From Lineus longissimus (taxonomy: Eukaryota; Nemertea; Pilidiophora; Heteronemertea; Lineidae), in contig NC_088318.1 of the NCBI RefSeq assembly GCF_910592395.1, positions 6,842,756 to 6,906,755 of the forward strand: a stretch of 64,000 nt of DNA, read 5' to 3'. The position numbers and the translations under genes were made by a program. Under the pieces are notes generated by a model. It was given only the letters and a program-made list of their open reading frames with translations. It was not told the origin of the DNA and ran no database searches. Below are positions 1 to 10,745 of the stretch, in pieces (position 1 is the stretch's first letter; each line of letters starts with the position of its first letter).

Positions 1-359
1 TGATCTTGTTGTTTCTTAACGCGGCGTGTTTCTCGTTCTTTTTCCAATTTTTTATGACAAGAATTGCAACGTTCGGCGTCCAACTCGAAGTAACTTTTTT
101 GCGGGTATGGCCGGTGACAGCGTTTGCATTCGCGAAACGATCTCTGCTGACATTTATAACAAAACGGTTTGCCCTCCATTAGAAAGGAGTAAGAAGAACA
201 CCAATTACACCTCTTTTTTACGTGTTCATAATCGGTGTCGGAATTGAAATGTTCCTCATCAGTCTCCGTGTGTTTTACTTTCGCTTTACGCTTCCCAACC
301 TGTGGTGTTGCTTTTGCGCTGCTCGGCAGTTCTTTGGACACCTTGTCTTGTAATAGTAT
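1..359 (-). CDS. Zinc-finger protein, partial at window edge
   Basis: The minus strand is open from 359 to the window edge. It encodes a basic and acidic N-terminal stretch followed by four CxxC pairs (CNWC, CYKC, CKRC, CNSC), the third followed by RPYP, then a basic helix. Such paired zinc knuckles are common in adintovirus/Polinton accessory proteins. No ATG lies between the upstream stop (360-362) and the first zinc pair. A neighbouring frame carries an ATG at about 410-412, so a frame break or an upstream exon is likely. The C-terminus is outside the window. Function is unknown; nucleic-acid binding is an inference from the fingers. Confidence 0.6.
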   Translation of the reverse strand, partial: MLLQDKVSKELPSSAKATPQVGKRKAKVKHTETDEEHFNSDTDYEHVKKRCNWCSSYSFLMEGKPFCYKCQQRSFRECKRCHRPYPQKSYFELDAERCNSCHKKLEKERETRRVKKQQD

Positions 360-431
360 TTAAAACTAAGGTGGTCCTGAGGGAGGTTATATCCTGTACA
401 GTTATAGACATCATTTTCTCTTCTCACATTG

Positions 432-1195
432 CTACTTTTCACAGTTTTTAATAGTGTCCTGTATGAAATCTAGCAGCTCTTTCGGGCTTGCCTTGGCACT
501 CTCCTTTAGGGCAATGTTGCACTCGCCCCATGCTCCTGTAGTGTGCAAAATTCGTGGTTTTTCCATCTGGCCAGGTGCCTTTGATAAGCGGCTTTCAGGG
601 CTTCTTGATACGAATACGTTACCGGATTTGGTCCGCTGCACTCGAATTCTCGACCACGTCTTGCAAGACGTGTCATACAGATGTCTGTTGGCGTGTTCAC
701 CAAGTAGATACCGTGCATCTGAAGTGCTAGCATTTGCATTGTCTTCTCGGCCTCTGTCATCGCAAAATCGATGAGGAAATCTCTTGAGAAACAGCTTATT
801 CTCCCAAGCTCGAATAAGGTTTTGACGAAGGGGAGGGGCGAAAAAAGGCTTCGATCCGTGACGATTATTGTAGTGTTCTTTTCCCTCTTCTCCATCGCTA
901 ACTTGTTCAAAAGCTGAGGAACTGTCTCTCGGACGACTCTGTTGAGCGACTGGACAAAATGGATGTGGGCTAGGGGAGCCTCCATTAAGGGATTATCGTA
1001 ACACATTTTGAGCGGGTTGTGGCCCTGAAACGAGGTGAACTCGTCCAGGCATTCCCTTATGCTAACAATATTGAAGGGTTGATCGTCGCCGTGGAAGGTA
1101 GTCATTTCTTGTATTTGATCTATGATGGTTGTTTTGCCGGCTGCGATTATACCCTCGACCGTGAACATAAAGACATTCTCGGCAGGACGACTCAT
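432..1195 (-). CDS. Deoxynucleoside kinase (thymidine kinase-like)
   Basis: It would phosphorylate deoxynucleosides to supply dNTP precursors. Near the N-terminus is the P-loop GIIAAGKTT, mid-protein a TDRSLFSPLPF segment (the DRS motif of the family), then a lid-like RLARRGREFE and a YQRHLARW segment near the C-terminus. This order matches the dNK/TK2 family. The intact frame is 506-1195 (229 aa). The overlapping frame down to 432 encodes a helix-like tail ending PKELLDFIQ... that looks like the genuine C-terminus, so a single frame change near 520-560 is likely. Together with the dUTPase at 8525-9004 it forms a nucleotide-supply pair unusual for a Polinton. Confidence 0.85.
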
Positions 1196-1321
1196 CCTTA
1201 TATGAATAATATGCTTAATACATGGTTTTATGAACTATATGTTACAATGCGTGTGCTGGACTATAGATACAGTCTTTGCTGTACAATGTAAAGTTTTTCT
1301 AGTAAATTCTCTTGTCATATG

Positions 1322-2000
1322 CTACTTATCACAATCTTCAATAGGCTCACAAGGGGATGGTGTAGCTTCAAACTCCTTTACAAAATCCTGTGGCTCCGTA
1401 GATACACTGTCTTCCCCGTCGAAAAAGTCTTGCTCGTGTTTTCTTTCCACATGAGCGCAACAAATAAGAGTGCAGTGAACGTCTTCCATGTCACTTTTCA
1501 CAGACGGGCTAATCGTTTGCGTTGTGTCGAGCCGACGAGTACCAACTCGAAACGAGAGTCCCCTCGCTATGGAGAGATTCCTGCTCTTCGCTCTGTTCGC
1601 TTTCACTGCTTTACTCGTATTTTCTTTTTCTTCCTCTCGTTTGGGGAGCTTTTTTAGCATCGCCGGCCTGAAAAAACTCATCCTCCACATTTTGTTCTTC
1701 GTTTTGTCTACAACGAAGCTCTGCTCTCTGCTGTTGCCCCTTTCCTCTTCCATCGCCTTCTCCGTTTTGCTGTTCTGCTTTGAAAACCTTGTAACTGGCC
1801 TTCTTCAATTTCTCCACGTTCATCAAAAAATCTGCGATGTCTTCCCCAAGTAAACTGATGCACTTTTGACGATTATTCTTCAAATAGAGGTGAAACCAGG
1901 TGTCACCTTTAAAGCTCGTCACATCAACGTTGCACCGTTTGCCGACTGCTATGGTGCAGCGTATGTTTTTTGTACTTCTGGTATTCTTTGTCGAACTCAT
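1322..2000 (-). CDS. PC4-like single-stranded DNA-binding protein with basic/acidic tail
   Basis: The frame 1611-2000 (129 aa) begins at an ATG overlapping the 3' end of the polymerase. Residues about 14-60 read as a PC4/p15-like fold: CTIAVGKRCNVDV, then SFKGDTWFHLYLK, then a helix with LLGEDIADFL. PC4-family proteins bind single-stranded DNA, so a replication accessory role is plausible. A lysine/glutamine-rich tail follows. A second overlapping frame (1322-1753) has a comparable Lys/Glu-rich composition and may be the true C-terminus after a frame change around 1640-1720. Family assignment is by motif only. Confidence 0.5.
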
Positions 2001-5000
2001 GTTGCGGCGAGATGCGTCTAATACACTTATTGATATTTGTCCTTGTCACAATGTGATTCCCTGACTTCTTTACTCGTTTCTTGATGCGGTTGTGTCCAAA
2101 GGCGAATGTGTGAATGTTATCTTCGCACAGCCAGCGTTTCGTGTCCAATGGTGACAAAGCTTTTTTCTCTTGCGTTAATGTATAAAGCTTTAGTTTTTTC
2201 GACCTAATCGATATAAAATTACACGTACTGCGTGCCGCTTGTGAAGATGTGTTCATGTATAGCGCATCTTCGTACTGCTCAAAGCCAATGCTTTGCATAA
2301 CGCATCTGGGCAAACCCGTGGCCTTGCTAGTGACTGCCTCCGACCGATGTCTTGTGCTGTACATTTTGGCACGCAAACCAACAAAGTCCACAATAGGATC
2401 GCACGCATCCTCTCGCTTGAAAGTACCTCGAACTTTTTTGTTCGTTTCGCAGAAGTAGGGCGAGTCTTTCGGATAATTAGACAGATCGAAATAGCGTCGG
2501 TTCGCGAAGAAGTCCTCGTCCACGTTCCCCTCATATTCTTCTAAGAAATACAGCAGGCTATCCGTGTCCGTCATCAACAGGTGGCAGCGGTCCCCGTACA
2601 ATGGCTTAATGAAGTCATAGTGCATTTTGTACAATTTCATTTTGCTTGTTTCGAGACAGACCATTCCCGCTGTGATTGGATGATCCAGAAGTATGCTGCG
2701 GGGTTTCATTTGTATGCCTACCAGTTTCCTATTGTAAATGGTTACTGACTTGAAATTTGGTTTGCTCGTTTTTGTTAGGAATTTTCTCTTGTCCGACACT
2801 AGACTCATATTGATGTGCTTTGTTTTGTCTTGGAGGAATTTCCCGTAGCAAGAATTAATTGCTTTTTTCCAAAAGTCAGACTCGAAGGGATTGTTTGCCG
2901 CGGCCTTCCTCTGCTCCGTGCAGAAGCTGACGAAATCTTTCATCCAGGGCGACTGATCGAAAGCCAGAATCCTATGCACTTTGCTCAGCATCATGCCCAG
3001 CTGAAGATATTATTAATAGCAGGTTTTTCAGATAGACAATGTAATTTGTTCTCGGTCCAAGATGAGGAATCAGTTTTTCTCCGTTGGCGGCACTTCGTAT
3101 TTGTTGGGGATCCATTAGTTTTCCCGCCAAAACATGCATTAGCGGACTCCACTGCGAAGGGCATATGCACAGTTTCTCTGGCGCTAAAGGAAAGTCATTG
3201 TGCGAATCGTGTAGACAAGTAGGATATTCGAGGTCCACCTCCAGTATGTATCCTGTAGGGCTATCGTCTGACAAAGACAAAACATCAAATTCGTTCGGGT
3301 CGTCAACCTCGATCAAGCGATAGTTTCCGTCCGGTAAATCTTGACTGAGGGAGTAGCCGTAGAGATTCGTCGCGTCGATGGCAAATATCTGCGCGCCACT
3401 CTTCTTGTCTGCTTCTCCTGAAAATACCCCCTTCTCTTCAATATCATCATCATCGTCAACAGATATGTGGGCCCGTCGTTGGAAAATGGAAGCGACACCT
3501 CCACGAATGCCTTTTTTGACAAACAGATATTTCTCCAGGTCTTCTATCAAGTCTATATGAACTCTTGTCATTTTGAGCATGGCATCGAATGTCATGTGAG
3601 GGGCCGATATATATTTTACTGGATCTAATTGAAAATGTTTCATGGACATGGCACGAAATTTCTCAAAACAATCGGTTAGTAGTAAAACGTCTGTTTGGAG
3701 ATAGACTACAAGATAATCACCAAGGGTCTTGCAGTTCATTGTTCGCCACACCTTTGTTGCATGCTCGTAATCCTCCGATGAAATGGGTTGTTTTTTAGAG
3801 AATCGAAAAATGCCTCGACCGGCGGAATCTGCCTCTCCTGAAGTTTTGATGGCCTGTCGAGATATTCGTAGCAAAAGACACCCTTGCGCAACAAAAGATC
3901 GTACATTTCACTCGATCCTTTCACGTATTCGGAGAGGAGAGGAAATGCGTTCTGGCTCTGCTTCATCCCACTTTCCGGGTCTACAATAGTGCTAGTCTTG
4001 TTTTTCATCAATTCCACTAGATTTGCTAAAGACGGGGGCAAGAATTGAAAGCTATCCAGGAAGACTAACGTTTGACAATATATGGCAAAGTAGTGCTCTG
4101 TGTTTTTAGGCAATATGTTCGAAACTTTTTCGATTCTCCATCTTGTTTTGCCAATTCCTTTACAAAAAGGTGATTGTCATATCTTGTGGCATTATGCGCC
4201 AAGCAACTGATCTGTAATTCCCTTTCCGAAGCATAAGTCAAGTTGCAACGATTACAGAGCACGTATCGTATCCGATCCGCTTGCATGTGACAATGGTCGA
4301 TGCACATTTCACGCCTATAGTGAATTCAATGCCACACATCTCGCAATGCTGCTGCGAGACAAACTTCTTCCAATCACGCGAAGACATATGATTGTTCAAG
4401 ACTGTCTTTTGAACAATGCAAATAGATAATGTGCGCTTCCTCAATCTGTTCATTGAGCCATTCGAGAAATTTCTTTACACAATCGGAGCCACGTAGATGA
4501 AGAGGGAAGAATTGTAATCGGGATTGACGCAGAGACGTTTTCCCGCTACCGCGATGGGGATATGGCGGCTTGAACCATCACTCAGAGTTGATTCGCATGG
4601 CGTAAGGCAAGTTTCAAAATCATATATTATCAGGTGCCGTCTCGTGCACATGGCTTTGAAATTGTCGAATTTCATTTAATGGTCTTTCCTCGGAAAGGTG
4701 TACACTTGGCCCGTATCTAGACAACATCTTTCATGAGCACGTTTTTTACTCTTTGAGGAATAGCAGGTCAAACACGATCTGCCAACGAATTTTTTCCCGT
4801 GGCGACCACTAGCTATTAACCTACTCAGATTTGTGATCAGAAAAAAGTGATCTTGCCAGTACAACAAGTCAATATGCTTCTCTTCCGGAATTGATCTCCT
4901 GTTTGCTGAAAGATGCAGTACTTGCAACGGTACAGCATGACGTCCTGCTGTGCCAGCAACTTCATGACTCTCTTTCGAAAGCCAACGAAAAACGTTAATG

Positions 5001-5742
5001 GAGAGGTTGTTCCGTCGTTCGAAAGTGGAAATCTGACCAATGCTAGTTGGATAGGAAATATTACTCAAATCGAGCTTCGTACGTCTTTCCCATGAATTCA
5101 TGTCAAACTGCCTGTCCGATCTGATGCGACCTCCTGCCAGGCGTTCTGAGTGGGCCGCGATACAGAACAAAAAACATTTATCGTCATTTCCGTAATCAAT
5201 GTTCGTCTGAATACAAGCGCGTTTATTTCTCACCGCCGAGGGTAAGAAAGGGTGTGGATGCGAAGTGCCACCCCTCAGGGGGCTCAAACTGTGCCACCGT
5301 TAATCTCAACGCGTTCACATGTTCAAAAACCCATCCCGAACCTTCGTGTAGATAGGACTCGCATTTTGAGATGATTTCTTGAAAATCTGTCTGTAACAAG
5401 TCTTTTAATTGGCTCTTATAGAAAACTTGTTTTGTATTGGGTGCAAAACCAGGGTTCCGATGTGCGTTTCTCATATTGTCGCTCGATAATGGATCCATCA
5501 TCTGCCACGACATCGACTTCTTTGCTGAATAGAACTTGAACCTCAAAGTGATACTTAAGAGCGTTCTTCGCGTCAGTTAGACTATCAAATTCCTGAGAAA
5601 TGCGTTTATGAATAAGTCCGTTTGCCTTCCTGTGCAAAAACTTCAACAAATCATTTGCAACGTGTATATTTTTGTGTTCCCATTGCGTTCCCAGATTGCC
5701 TCGGAATGATATTTTTAAACGGAATTCTGCTTCGAGTGCCAT
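1924..5742 (-). pseudogene. Family B DNA polymerase of the left element, frame-broken
   Basis: One long polymerase gene is spread over several frames: 5742-5416, 5546-5223, 5287-4676, 4675-4475, 4453-4238, 4307-4065, 4113-3736, 3874-2972 and 2994-1924. In order one sees the N-terminal region (GSGWVFEHVNALRL; DDKCFLF), a zinc region, exonuclease motif I (YDFET, about 4610), polymerase motif A (DATNLYGYSL, about 3350), motif B (SCYGKFL, about 2850) and motif C (TDTDS, about 2560). This is the viral/organellar protein-primed type found in adintoviruses and many Polintons. There are in-frame stops (for example 4676-4678) and at least six frame changes, several beside T- or A-runs (for example 3789-3794). 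All catalytic motifs remain readable, so decay is recent or the breaks are sequencing errors. Confidence 0.85.
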
Positions 5743-5932
5743 TATCAGAGAGAGAAAGAGGTCCTAAAATAGACCTCGAAAATCACTAATTTTCAAGCCG
5801 TTTTCAAGATTTCCGTCAAATGCGGCACCGGTCCTGCCGCAAACGGGTATCGTCTCCGTCAACCTCTATCACTTTAATTCCTTTTTGTGTTTGCAGATGG
5901 CCTGGTGATCATTTCGGGCAACTATTTCTGAC

Positions 5933-6442
5933 TTAGCATGCAACAGACCTGCAAATAGGGCATTCGTTTTCGTGCAATGCTTTCAATAGATCTCCGTGGC
6001 AGCGCTCTGGTTTGCACCAACAGCCCAGAACTGCATGCGACAATTTGTGAATGTAACGGAGAAGATTTCTCCGCCGTATGTACTCGTTATAAAACGTCAA
6101 AGAGCGTTCTCGGATGGTATTTTCGTCAATTATGTACGGATTCTGCCAGCGAATAGAATCCCTGATGGCTTGAAGTAAGCGTTTCTGACGTTTGCGTTGT
6201 TCTTCTGTCATATTCGTATTATTCGTGCCACAGCGCAATATCTCCGAATCCCTCAGATAATGCGTCAAGTTTCGTCCAATGTACACGTGCCGACGAGATG
6301 CTAACAGCCACTCTTCGAGATTTCGAAAGCCCATATTACTTAAATTGAGCGAAGAGATATTAATAACACGCCGCATGATATTTGAATATAAAGCTTTGAT
6401 GAAATCCGACGGATTTAGGCGTCTGGTGTGCAAAAAGGACAT
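5933..6442 (-). CDS. DUF4326-family protein
   Basis: 169 aa. An N-terminal helical stretch is followed by the DUF4326 pattern: VYIGRN (about residue 54), WQNPYIID (about 98) and GCWCKPERCHGDLLKAL (about 143-159). It ends with a CPICRSVAC zinc-type tail. DUF4326 proteins occur in phages and large DNA viruses; their activity is not established. The start overlaps the end of the neighbouring 6415-6879 gene by 28 nt, as in compact viral genomes. The conserved Cys/His cluster GCWCKPxxCHG makes metal binding plausible. The family call is confident; a function is not assigned. Confidence 0.75.
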   Translation of the reverse strand: MSFLHTRRLNPSDFIKALYSNIMRRVINISSLNLSNMGFRNLEEWLLASRRHVYIGRNLTHYLRDSEILRCGTNNTNMTEEQRKRQKRLLQAIRDSIRWQNPYIIDENTIRERSLTFYNEYIRRRNLLRYIHKLSHAVLGCWCKPERCHGDLLKALHENECPICRSVAC

Positions 6443-6879
6443 TCGATTGCTTCTTGTTGGTTCAAATGATCACCTACGAAATGCAATTTTCTCTGAACTT
6501 CACCGTAGGCTCTTAAAAAGTTTCGAAATTCACGCAGTTTGAGTGAAATTCGGCGGCACTTGTCCAAGCTTTGTATTTCTAGCCTATTCCTTCTGGTGAA
6601 ATTAACAAGCAGTCCTACTGCACGGAGCGAATAGTGATATTCTTCGTCTGAATGATGTTGGCACGAAAAAGCATCTGTTAACTGTTCACTCATGCACAGC
6701 AACACTTGGGCTTGTTCTGAAGTCAGATCGATGCGGTTTTCCGCGTCGAAGTTAATTAGCGATATTTTTTGCAACCGCGCGTTGATGGGTGCTGATATGC
6801 GGAGGGTGACACGAACACTCAACAGATACGTGTAAACGTTAATTTCTTCTCCCTCTGTGATAGAGCCCTGACGTTCCAT
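6415..6879 (-). CDS. Hypothetical protein with C-terminal CPFC motif
   Basis: 154 aa, intact frame from an ATG. Not recognised. It appears to consist of two similar halves, each with predicted beta strands followed by a helix (around residues 20-65 and 80-130). It ends IECPFCTPDA, echoing the CPIC end of the adjacent DUF4326 protein and the CPLC motif of the 7995-8447 protein. Placement between the capsid-like gene and the DUF4326 gene, with a 28-nt overlap into the latter, supports it being a genuine element gene. The paired strand-helix halves could be a single-stranded DNA-binding fold, but that is speculation. Confidence 0.5.
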   Translation of the reverse strand: MERQGSITEGEEINVYTYLLSVRVTLRISAPINARLQKISLINFDAENRIDLTSEQAQVLLCMSEQLTDAFSCQHHSDEEYHYSLRAVGLLVNFTRRNRLEIQSLDKCRRISLKLREFRNFLRAYGEVQRKLHFVGDHLNQQEAIECPFCTPDA

Positions 6880-7113
6880 CTGTCGCTTAAAAATGATTCT
6901 GTCCTGGTTTTTTTTATGATTTGTGATATTTACAAGGCCAACGGGTAATCTAGCTATCGTCTACCTTTCATCTAGTGGCGCCGCTGGCGTCGAATGTGTA
7001 ATGTCACAATGACTTTACCGAATTTTAAATCGATTAGATTTCCCATATCGTCGCAAATGTTAATTTCTATGAATTGAAAACACTTCGCACTCAGGGGTCT
7101 GTTGCGTATTCTT

Positions 7114-7923
7114 TCAAACGATTTGGAGAGATATTTGCCGTGTTCTTCCGGGCGTGTTACGCCTCGACAGAGGGGGTAAATTCACGGCCGCCTGATCTCC
7201 TTGTAAACTAGACGTATCATCATCATCATCATCATCCATACTTTCGTCTGACCTGCCAAAATCATCGCTTGTAAAAGTGCGATCGGTGTCCTCTCCTTCG
7301 GAACTTTTTTTGCCCACAAGAGGGCCCGCCGTCACTGGGTTTCCTTGGCCGAATGTTCCCCCAATACTGTCTTTGCCAACAGTGTGTACTGGTGTCGTTT
7401 TCTTAGCCTCAGAATTACTCTTGGGTATAATAATTTTTCCATCGACGTGAAAATATTTCGCCTTCGCAAAACCGAGCACTTCTGCTGAGTAAGTGTCCAT
7501 CAAAATGGCTTCGCCGTGTCTCAGTTTTATGACTACGTGTTGGCCCCGCGTGAGAAGAAAATCACCACTCCACTGAACTGGTTTCTGTCTAAATTTATTT
7601 AGCGCCGTTGTCAAATCTTCAATTGACGAGACCCATTTTTCGCTCTGCGCGCAGGCATCAAGCAATACGGGCGCTTTGTCGGGTTCGTTTAAATCTGCCA
7701 GCGCTATCTGGTAAGTACACCTCTTAAAGTTGATCTCGCTCGACCAAGAATGTGCGTAGTAGACCTCCGCGATGCCACATTCGTATGCAAAAGGCGACAT
7801 CGTGAAATCGAGCGGCTTCGCCAAAGGAATCCTAAAATTCGAACTAGTGTTGGGCCGACTTCCCCTTTGTACGGGCGTATTTGAGGGGCACACGATATAC
7901 GTATCTTGTTCCTGCTCCTCCAT
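7114..7923 (-). CDS. Penton-like minor capsid protein of the left element
   Basis: 269 aa, intact. The N-terminal half resembles the minor capsid protein at 45599-46412: both have a strand ending in GIAEV or GLAEF followed by YxHxW (here ECGIAEVYYAHSWSS). That pattern is shared by Polinton single-jelly-roll penton proteins. The C-terminal third is low complexity with Ser/Asp-rich sequence and an acidic run (about residues 230-237) encoded by a GAT-type microsatellite. It would form capsid vertices. The identity rests on one recognisable region, so a diverged structural role is possible. Confidence 0.65.
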   Translation of the reverse strand: MEEQEQDTYIVCPSNTPVQRGSRPNTSSNFRIPLAKPLDFTMSPFAYECGIAEVYYAHSWSSEINFKRCTYQIALADLNEPDKAPVLLDACAQSEKWVSSIEDLTTALNKFRQKPVQWSGDFLLTRGQHVVIKLRHGEAILMDTYSAEVLGFAKAKYFHVDGKIIIPKSNSEAKKTTPVHTVGKDSIGGTFGQGNPVTAGPLVGKKSSEGEDTDRTFTSDDFGRSDESMDDDDDDDTSSLQGDQAAVNLPPLSRRNTPGRTRQISLQIV

Positions 7924-7994
7924 TTGGTCAAGATTAAAGTAAGCTATCCTTGAAATATTCTTAGTAAATGGTAGGCGTCTAGCTGTTGTCTCAG

Positions 7995-8447
7995 TTAGAA
8001 TTTGACGTAGTTAGACCCTTCCTCTGGAACGAAACAGAATATATCTTGCATGGCGCGATAGGCGACAAGATCTATTTGTAAACCCGAACGAAGGATAGAG
8101 TAACTCGTCTCTTGTGTTTTCTTTCTTTCATCAGGAGATGCGTTCTTTCTTATCAATTGTTCGCTTACTAATGATTGCAACGCAAACAATAAAAGATCAG
8201 GTAGTGCAAAAGCTCTTTGCATTGTCTTCCAACAGGGACAGTCGACTCTACATAGGGGGCAGAGATTCCCAAAATGACAGACACGTTCTAATACATCTTT
8301 GATCGAAGTCGAGGCAAAATCTCGGCAACTCTTATTTCGCCCACTAATATAATGCATGTCTGATGCCGCAGTAGACTTTAGTGAACGGCTCCACCCCAAA
8401 TCATGGGGCTTCTTTTTCAAAACATCAAAAGAGAATTGTGCTCTCAT
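7995..8447 (-). CDS. Hypothetical protein with CPLCRVDCPC motif
   Basis: 150 aa, intact frame from an ATG, not recognised. A cysteine-rich centre (HFGNLCPLCRVDCPCW, about residues 58-73) is followed by a leucine-rich helix (LPDLLLFALQSLV). The CPxC motif recurs in two other genes of this element, which hints at a shared metal-binding or structural module. It lies 78 nt downstream of the dUTPase remnant and 72 nt upstream of the penton-like gene, on the same strand. Confidence 0.45.
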   Translation of the reverse strand: MRAQFSFDVLKKKPHDLGWSRSLKSTAASDMHYISGRNKSCRDFASTSIKDVLERVCHFGNLCPLCRVDCPCWKTMQRAFALPDLLLFALQSLVSEQLIRKNASPDERKKTQETSYSILRSGLQIDLVAYRAMQDIFCFVPEEGSNYVKF

Positions 8448-8524
8448 AGTGACAACAACACAACTGTACTTTGAGCGTTACATTTGGATTGTCCGTTTTT
8501 ATCACAAGCTCATTTCACGGCTTC

Positions 8525-9004
8525 TTAATTTTTCGTAGAATAGCCGCAAGTTGATCCAAAACCGCCTTGGCCGCGCGGGGTTTAGGGCAATTCATCTTTG
8601 GATTCTCGAAAACGTGGCATAAGGGCTCTTTTGCAAATAAGTTGGGCCACACGATCGCCGTGTCGAATACGAAATTCGTTTTGCGGATGATGATTGAATA
8701 GCAAAATACCCAAATTGCCTCTAAAATCGGAATCGATTACACCTGCGCCTACGGCTGTCATATACATGTAGTTTAAGGCTTGACCTGAGCGAGTCGTGAT
8801 TCAACCATAACACGCTCTTGGAAGAACGAGTTGTAAATCTGTGCGGAAAAGTTGCGAGCAACCGGCCAAAATCGTGTAATTATGGGCGCTAGCCAGGTCA
8901 AAACCCACTGAATGTGCCGTCGCCCTTTCCGGGACAGAAGCTAAGTCACTCAATTTGTGAAAAATGAGTGTTTCAGCTTCATCATCATCATTTTGATCAT
9001 CCAC
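8525..9004 (-). pseudogene. dUTPase with two in-frame stops
   Basis: dUTPase hydrolyses dUTP to dUMP, keeping uracil out of DNA. All five trimeric-dUTPase motifs lie in one frame: motif 1 (SVGFDLASAHNY), motif 2 (RSGQAL, about 8785), motif 3 (GVIDSDFRGNLG), motif 4 (RHGDRVAQLI) and motif 5 (RGQGGFGST, about 8547-8576). Two stops interrupt it: TGA at 8801-8803, in motif 2 where the family has Arg, and TAA at 8582-8584, just before motif 5. No in-frame ATG is visible; the frame begins at a GTG or further upstream, possibly via an acceptor-like CTATAG at about 9017-9022. The preserved frame implies recent inactivation. Confidence 0.85.
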
Positions 9005-9474
9005 AATCTTTGGTCTATAGAATAAAAGTTGTTAGTCTGACATGATGACGAAATGCGCACTAACAAATCAGTCGTATTGAAAGCAACAATCGGCGGTGCC
9101 AACGCGTTGGTTTAATTCTATCGTATCACATCATGGTTAAGAGAAAAACCACCATAGCAAACATCATTTTGCTCAGAATAGCCTTGTGACGAGAATATGC
9201 TGGGCCTACTCAAATGATTTTCTCCACAAAGTAGAACAAGTTTGCTGTTGAAAAACAAATTACTGATACGAAAAATCTAATGAGATGTAGGTTACTAGCG
9301 CAATGTGAAATTGAATTGCCTTCTTTACCCTTGTTCTAGTGCCAAGTTGACACAATATCTTCCCATTGTTATTTCGTGGACGAGATGTAAGACCAACTCA
9401 TTATCTAATTGCAGAACTAAATGTTCTGAACTGCTTTGGAAAGTTTACTTAGTTGATGAGTTCAAGATCACTTT
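9005..9474. other. Non-coding, AT-rich spacer
   Basis: No convincing coding frame is present. If the left element ended here its terminal repeat should lie in this stretch or just beyond, but the partner repeat is outside the window, so it cannot be recognised. Confidence 0.4.
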
Positions 9475-10745
9475 GATAAAACACAGCGCGCTATTTAGTA
9501 TGTCAATGAGCCAAATCAAGCTCTTGTTTAAATGATTTTTTGGCGTCATTTCAAAAAGGTACTAGTGAGAGGCTGGTTAACCGGCATGTTAAATTAGGCC
9601 TTTTTCCAGCCGTCGGCCTTGGAGCGATAACAATTGTTTTTGTTCAAGCAACAAAGAAAAAACTCTTATGAACTTATTCTCTTGGCATCATTTCTAATAC
9701 GCACAATCTAATGAGAGCTATTGAGTGACCGAAAGGTGAAGTTAAAGTGCCTAATTGTTTTATAATGAATCCTGAACAGGAAAAAAGTCATTTTCGCACT
9801 TACTGGCTGCTATTTTGGCCGAGTTATATCTAATCTGAGCTTGGATCGGTGATGAAATTTTAAGCGCCCTATATAATCAGTTTTCCTCTGAATTTGATAA
9901 AACACAGCGCGCTATTTAGTATGCCAATGAGCCAAATCAAGCTCTTGTTTAAATGATTTTTTGGCGTCATTTCAAAAAGGTAGAATGTACTAGTGAGAGG
10001 CTGGTTAACCGGCATGTTAAATTAGGCCTTTTCCAGCCGTCCTTGGAGCGATAACAATTGTTTTCGTTCTAGCAACAACGAAAAAACTCTTATGAACTTA
10101 TTCTCTTGGCATCATTTCTAATACGCACAATCTAATAAGAGCTATTGGGTGACCGAAAGGTGAAGTTAAAGTGCCTAATTGTTTTATAATGAATCCTGAA
10201 CAGGAAAAAAGTCATTTTCGCACTTTACTGGCTGTTATTTCGGCCGAGTTATATCTAATCTGAGCTTGGATCTGTGATGAAATATTAAGCGCCCTATATA
10301 ATCAGTTTTCCTCTGAATTTGATAAAACACAGCGCGCTATTTAGTATGCCAATGAGCCAAATCAAGCTCTTGTTTAAATGATTTTTTGGCGTCATTTCAA
10401 AAAGGTAGAATGTACTAGTGAGAGGCTGGTTAACCGGCATGTTAAATTAGGCCTTTTCCAGCCGTCCTTGGAGCGATAACAATTGTTTTCGTTCTAGCAA
10501 CAACGAAAAAACTCTTATGAACTTATTCTCTTGGCATCATTTCTAATACGCACAATCTAATAAGAGCTATTGGGTGACCGAAAGGTGAAGTTAAAGTGCC
10601 TAATTGTTTTATAATGAATCCTGAACAGGAAAAAAGTCATTTTCGCACTTTACTGGCTGTTATTTCGGCCGAGTTATATCTAATCTGAGCTTGGATCTGT
10701 GATGAAATATTAAGCGCCCTATATAATCAGTTTTCCTCTGAATTT
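9475..10745. repeat. Tandem array, about 425-bp unit, three copies
   Basis: Units start at about 9475, 9896 and 10321, each opening with GATAAAACACAGCGCGC and ending near CCTCTGAATTT. Periods are 421 and 425 bp. Copies two and three are nearly identical; copy one differs by small substitutions and indels. No coding potential was seen. It resembles a short satellite or unequal-crossover expansion. Confidence 0.9.

Larger units (their letters stand above)
1..9004 (-). mobile_element. Second Polinton/adintovirus-like element, partial (continues past left edge)
   Basis: Ten minus-strand coding segments are packed here: a zinc-finger protein, deoxynucleoside kinase, PC4-like protein, family B DNA polymerase, DUF4326 protein, two small Cys-motif proteins, penton-like capsid protein and dUTPase. 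The polymerase and the capsid-like protein are the diagnostic genes. The polymerase is far from the one at 37871-41554, so this is not a copy of that element. No terminal repeat, major capsid, ATPase, protease or integrase gene is visible here; they would lie beyond the left edge, if present. Many frame breaks indicate decay or homopolymer sequence errors. The right boundary is unknown, and genes at 12687-15384 could belong to it. Confidence 0.7.

Noticed and set aside
9305-9535. 76-codon plus-strand frame
   Set aside because: It overlaps the start of the 425-bp array and is not kept in the other units.
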